A stretch of 60,000 bases of DNA from positions 657,739 through 717,738 of the forward strand of contig RPFO01000296.1 of the NCBI GenBank assembly GCA_009746045.1, in the 5' to 3' direction. The DNA comes from Mesostigma viride (Eukaryota > Streptophyta > Mesostigmatophyceae > Mesostigmatales > Mesostigmataceae). The notes under the pieces were generated by a model. The model did not search any database and was not told the DNA's origin. It saw only the letters and a list, made by a program, of their open reading frames with translations. Positions within the stretch are counted from its first letter, which is position 1. Each line of letters starts with the position of its first letter. A program made the translations under genes and the position numbers. Shown piece by piece: positions 56,143 to 60,000 of this stretch.

Positions 56143-57945
56143 TTAATTAATTAATTAATTAATTAAACTCGTGCTCCCGTTGGGGAGTCACGGAGCACCG
56201 AAGTGCACAACAGGAGAAAGGGCAGAGACCCCCTTTCTCCTTCATGCCAATTAAGGCATGCCACAGCTGCAATCGGACACGCTAAACGATCCGGCAGGAT
56301 CTGTGGGTGCAATAAGACCCATGTGAGCATGTCATAACAAGGAGCGTGGGCAAGTAATCTGGGCATAGCCATGCATGCAGGACGTAGCATGGCTGTACAA
56401 GGACTAGGCTAAGGCTATGGCTGGTGGTGTACCGTGCGTTAGCAGTGCACGTGACTAGGTATGTTGGCACAGCTAGGCAAACATTCTAAGCATGGCTGCC
56501 ATAGCGGCAGTGACTACCAATGGATACAAGCCGGGCTATTATGCAAGCTTTTCTAGCCCGCAGGGGGCGTCCACATCTTGCAGTTGATCATCAGGTCCCT
56601 GCCCCTCCAGTACACCTTGGGCTTCTGGGGGTCCTGCTTGTGGTGGAGGTATTCCGGCCACAGGTCGCGTCGCTGCTGCTGCTGAGCGGGGGTCAGGTCG
56701 TCGTCCAGCTCACCAGGTGAGGTCGTGCAACCCGTCTTGCGACGAGAAAGGAACCGCTGCTTGTCCCGCTCACGGCACGGGAGGGGAAGGTGAGCAGGAC
56801 TGGTGGGGGAGCTGCCTTGTCCCGTGAGTGGGGAAGGCGGTGGCACCCACGCAGTTCTACCTCACCTACCAGCCGGGCCCATGAGGGCAAGGAGCTGGTC
56901 CTTGAGCTCGTCGGCAAGGGAGGTTGACGTCTCACCTGCATGGCTTCTGGGGGAAACAACTCAGAACCACTCGGCACTCGCGGCGAGCGCGGTCGGTGGC
57001 CTCCCGTTAGTTGGCCTGGCGGTGGTCCTCCAGCTCCTGGAGCTTCCTGGCGATGGCGTCGGTGGTTGAGGCGGTCGCTGACCGCAGCAGGTCCGCATAG
57101 GAGAGCGGCGGATCGAGGTCGCCAGCATCCTGCCGGGGTGGCTGGGATGCGATGGTGGCCGTCTGCTCCGCTATCTTTGGGACCTGCCGTGGCCCGGGCC
57201 TCGGTGTGGGCGGTGATGGCTTCAAGCTTCTTCATGAGCACGCCGCACTTCCCCTCCATGCACCTGGTTGAAGCGGGAGAGGAGTGCAGCATGCGCCTCA
57301 GATGCCTGCGCCGTGGTCAGACTGCAGCGCCGTGAGCTGAGGTTGGAGCTTGTGTGCGACCTTGGTTTCCGTATTGGAGACCTTGGCCTCCACCGTGTTG
57401 AGCGCTGTGGTCATCACTTTCATATTCTCGGCCAGGGCCATGCAGGTCACACGTGCTCCTCCAGCACTGCTCGGATGTCATCCTTGCAGAGGGAGGGAGC
57501 CGGTGTGGCGGCCGGCGCTGCGCAGGCCGGGCTGCGTTGCGGAGCCGAGCGACGAGGTCGCGTTCAGTGAGCTTGAAGAAGCTGAAGATGATGGCGAGGC
57601 GATGGTTGAACTCTGGCAGGGCGAGGAACGCCTCTGGACCTTGTCGGCGGGGATGGGCCCATCGGACCCACAGAGCTTGTGTTCCAGTGCGTAGTAATGC
57701 ACAATCAGTTGGAGCACTCTGCGTCGGTCAGTCGCAGCCAGCCCGGCTGAACGTAAAGCATGCGTAGTCCAGGTACTGTCGCCATTTACATGTTTCGTAG
57801 CAGAATTTCTTGGGCTCTGGCGAGGGCGCTTGGCGATAGGTTTGCTGGCGGTGGGTTTGCGGGCCCAGTCGACTGGGCAAGGATGACGATGACGAGTGGG
57901 TTGGGCTGGGAGCCGGAAAGCTCCTTTCCCAAACCCCGTTTTGCT
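56143..57945 (-). mobile_element. Second-family ORF1 retroelement copy F
   Basis: Minus orientation: TTAA tail (56143-56165), hairpin region with GTGCTCCCGTTGGGGAG, a 3' UTR matching 16095-16490 inverted, and a decayed ORF1 (about 57945-56553). The ORF1 has DDDLTPAQQQQRRDLWPEYL and KPKVYWRGRDLMI, parallel to family 1 but clearly distinct, and an N-terminal part with ADRRRVLQLIVHYYALEHKL. Several frameshifts and stops break it. Confidence 0.6.
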
Positions 57946-58165
57946 TGTGATGACGTAATAATAAGGCTGCGCTTGTCGAGCTCGGCCTCCTTGCGGAGGT
58001 TGAGCGTCTGCTGCTGGAGCTGTGCTGCGACGGCGGAGGTGGTGGAGGTGGTGGTGCTTCAGCATGTCCGCCCAGGTCTGGGAGGGAGGAGCATCGCCTG
58101 CCGGGCTAGCGGGGGCTGGCTTGGCGGCAAGGTCCTTCACCGCCTGGCTGGGCGGTGAGGCCTGC
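57946..58165 (-). pseudogene. Family-1 ORF1 fragment, copy G
   Basis: The minus strand reads KDLAAKPAPASPAGDAPPSQ, TWADMLKHH and then, out of frame, the coiled-coil region. It matches codons ~165-225 of copy A. Both ends are truncated. Confidence 0.6.
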
Positions 58166-58780
58166 GGTGTTTGTGAGAGGGGTTGAGCGCAAGAAACACT
58201 TGCGTGTCATGCGCATATAGGCATGCCACGGAGTACTATGCTAACCCGGGTGTTTTTTTTAAGAACGCGATATTAGGTTATCCTCACACCAGGCCTACGA
58301 CCCTCCATAGGTTCGCCACTCGTCATGACAACCAAGGTTCGTGTGTGAAGACGCTTGTTGCCTTCTTGGGCCTCGAGCTATATATGCTATACCTCGTTCC
58401 ACCTTGTTCATCGGTCATGAGCAACGCTGTGCACCGCTACCTTGCCAGAGCCTCGTATCGATCGTTACCCTGCATCCTCGTTGCAGGCAACATATACAGG
58501 AATCTCTGGCATTCCTGTGTCTAGGTTAGCACAGGACCTGCCACAGCTCTGTGCAGGGATTCACATATCCTTGCAGACCTTGCACATGGCTGGCTATACT
58601 GGCCTCTACTAGCCACAGGACCGTTGCGTCCTCAGTACACTGTGTACCACAGTCACGTGATGCATGGAGTACAGGCTACTATAATAAGCCTGTGCAGGCC
58701 CTGCCTGCCAGTCGATCCTGTCCACTGTGTCCTGAGAGTGCACCGCCACCGCCCGCCGGTCGGCACTGAAGGATAATCTG
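58166..58780. other. No gene recognised
   Basis: No supported feature in this stretch. Confidence 0.45.
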
Positions 58781-59176
58781 GGGAAAACGGTTTCGCAGCT
58801 GAAGTTTAGCTGCTCATTTTGCAGCCACAATTTTACCAGTGGCGATGGTAAGCAGATTCGTGCAACCCGGATGCGCGCACATCATTGCGGGCATCGCAGG
58901 GCAGGGCATAGATGCCTGCCCTGACGCAAAGATTGGGCAGAAACGGAGGTTAGAATTCCAGGAGTTGTGGGGCAAGACGGCCGCCCGGGGCTCAGTGAAG
59001 GCGAGGAAGAAGGAGCACCTTTGCTCCAGGACATTGGCGGAGAGCAGCCACGGCCTAGCTTGCAGCTTCGTGGTCGGCCGGTGCAGGAGATCCTCGCCAG
59101 CATGCAGACAATCACGAGGTTTGTGAGCCCCACAAATGAAGAGGAGTGCCATCTCCTGGTTCTTCTTAATTGCTAA
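58780..59176 (+). pseudogene. hAT-type transposase fragment with BED-like zinc finger
   Basis: One frame reads LKFSCSFCSHNFTSGDG then KQIRATRMRAH; after a one-base frame change it continues IIAGIAGQGIDACPDAKIG and QKRRLEFQELWGK. Joined, C-X2-C ... TRMRAH ... AGxxGxGIxxC is the BED-finger layout common at the N-terminus of hAT transposases. Further frame changes follow (TRFVSPTNEEEC at the end). No catalytic domain is visible. Confidence 0.5.
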
Positions 59177-59500
59177 GAATTAACGCAGTTTCCTTTCACG
59201 CGGCTTAGAGCCGCTCTTTCAACGCCTGCCAATAGCTTGGAGCTGTTATGCGGTTGTTAAAATATTTATTATTCATTCATGACTCATTTGACATATAGTC
59301 AATGATAGCTGGTCGTCTCATTCATGGTAATGGTTGTCAGTGTATTCTGCTGCACCTTGCTATGAGTGATATCCATGCATAACTATGCCCTAAAGGCACA
59401 TTCATAACCATGCCTATAAGGCCAAACTGCACACTGCCGTATTCTATAGTGACGTATTCTGCCGGGCTCCCCGTATTATATACCCGTATTTTGGAGGCCG
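59177..59500. other. No gene recognised
   Basis: AT-rich, with GGCATAGTT and CATAACCATGCC-type words but no supported element. Confidence 0.4.
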
Positions 59501-59534
59501 GCCTATTTTACGTACCGACGTCTTTGCCAACCTG

Positions 59535-60000
59535 GGGTGTTCCCCCTTCGGCAGGTGGAAGCGGAGGGGCCGGGGGCATGGTGGAGCGGGCGCTGGGGAG
59601 GAGGATGGCGCCCCTGGGGCGATCGACCAGGATGTGGCGGACCTAGACCGAAACATAGGTCGGCTGCTGGGGACCGAGACGGGCTATGCAACGCCAGCTG
59701 GAGGGCTTCCATCCCGGCCGGGCAACGCCCGCACTGGCGGAGATATTGGCGACCTGATAGCGGCCATGTCGAAGCTGCTGGACCAGGCAAAGACTCCAGC
59801 AGCTGCAAGCCCATGCAGCGGAGGCGACGACTGCTGGCAGGCTGGCGCGTACGATCGAAGGGAGTGGCGCTGAGCGGGCATGCAATGCCGGTCCTGCTAG
59901 CAACATGCTGGAGGCGGTGCTGCCGGGGATGCTGGACTACGCGGAGAGCGTGGGGGGATTAAGTCCATCCGTGCGTCGATAATGCTGACGATGTGCGGCA
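59535..60000 (+). other. Unknown GC-rich reading frame at the window edge
   Basis: One frame reads EEDGAPGAIDQDVADLDRNI, GRLLGTETGYATPAGG and GDIGDLIAAMSKLLDQAKTP and stops at about 59873. A shifted frame continues ASNMLEAVLPGMLDYAESVG. The composition is protein-like and partly helical, but I recognise no family. It may be an exon of a gene or of a transposon that continues beyond the window. Confidence 0.3.

Overview
The window reads as nuclear DNA of a green-lineage eukaryote, most likely a chlorophyte or prasinophyte alga. The evidence is a calcium-dependent protein kinase gene split by ten GT-AG introns, a protein with a plant-type WRC zinc motif, TGTAA (the chlorophyte poly(A) signal) inside an LTR, GC-rich exons, and many retroelements. 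Only two cellular genes are convincing. There is no rRNA, convincing tRNA, CRISPR array or prokaryotic operon.

Positions 1-25,330 are a transposon graveyard. They hold broken LINE ORF2 3' ends and a ~2 kb family that encodes only a LINE ORF1-like protein, ending in a conserved 3' hairpin plus a short TTAA- or CAATT-type tail. They also hold a 691-bp foldback element, a hAT-like non-autonomous DNA transposon, and an almost intact 8.1-kb LTR retrotransposon (6263-14356). Target-site duplications (TSDs) order the insertions. At 20.6-25.0 kb, copy A sits in copy B, B in copy H, and H in older LINE debris. At 3.5-14.7 kb, one ORF1-type copy (copy C) was hit by the foldback, the hAT-like element and the LTR element; the hAT-like element then received a 53-bp retro-insertion.

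Positions 25,331-29,100 and 32,471-35,500 have no recognisable gene. Between them, on the minus strand, lies a Gly/Pro/Ala-rich WRC-domain gene (32470-29117) with at least one intron and two homopolymer-associated frame changes. A tandem hairpin-repeat array (35.5-36.3 kb) precedes the kinase gene.

Positions 36,803-52,506 hold the kinase gene, plus strand: 11 exons, about 696 residues. The order is a possible acylation signal, kinase domain, junction, four EF-hand positions (two canonical) and a long Ser/Pro-rich basic tail. Its introns are built of micro- and minisatellites, including about 2.5 kb of tetranucleotide repeat in intron 3. They also contain decayed copies of the edges of the neighbouring exons (exon echoes), with a ladder of six in front of exon 8.

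Positions 52,507-60,000 return to transposon material: a 222-bp SINE-like insertion with a 15-bp TSD, more ORF1 copies, a 33-bp retro-insertion with an 11-bp TSD, and two pieces that may be halves of one hAT-type transposase gene.

Most worth following are the exon echoes, the ultra-short retro-insertions that isolate the 3' hairpin plus tail, the ORF1-only family, and the LTR element with apparent order integrase - protease-like - reverse transcriptase - RNase H and an in-frame UGA between gag and pol.
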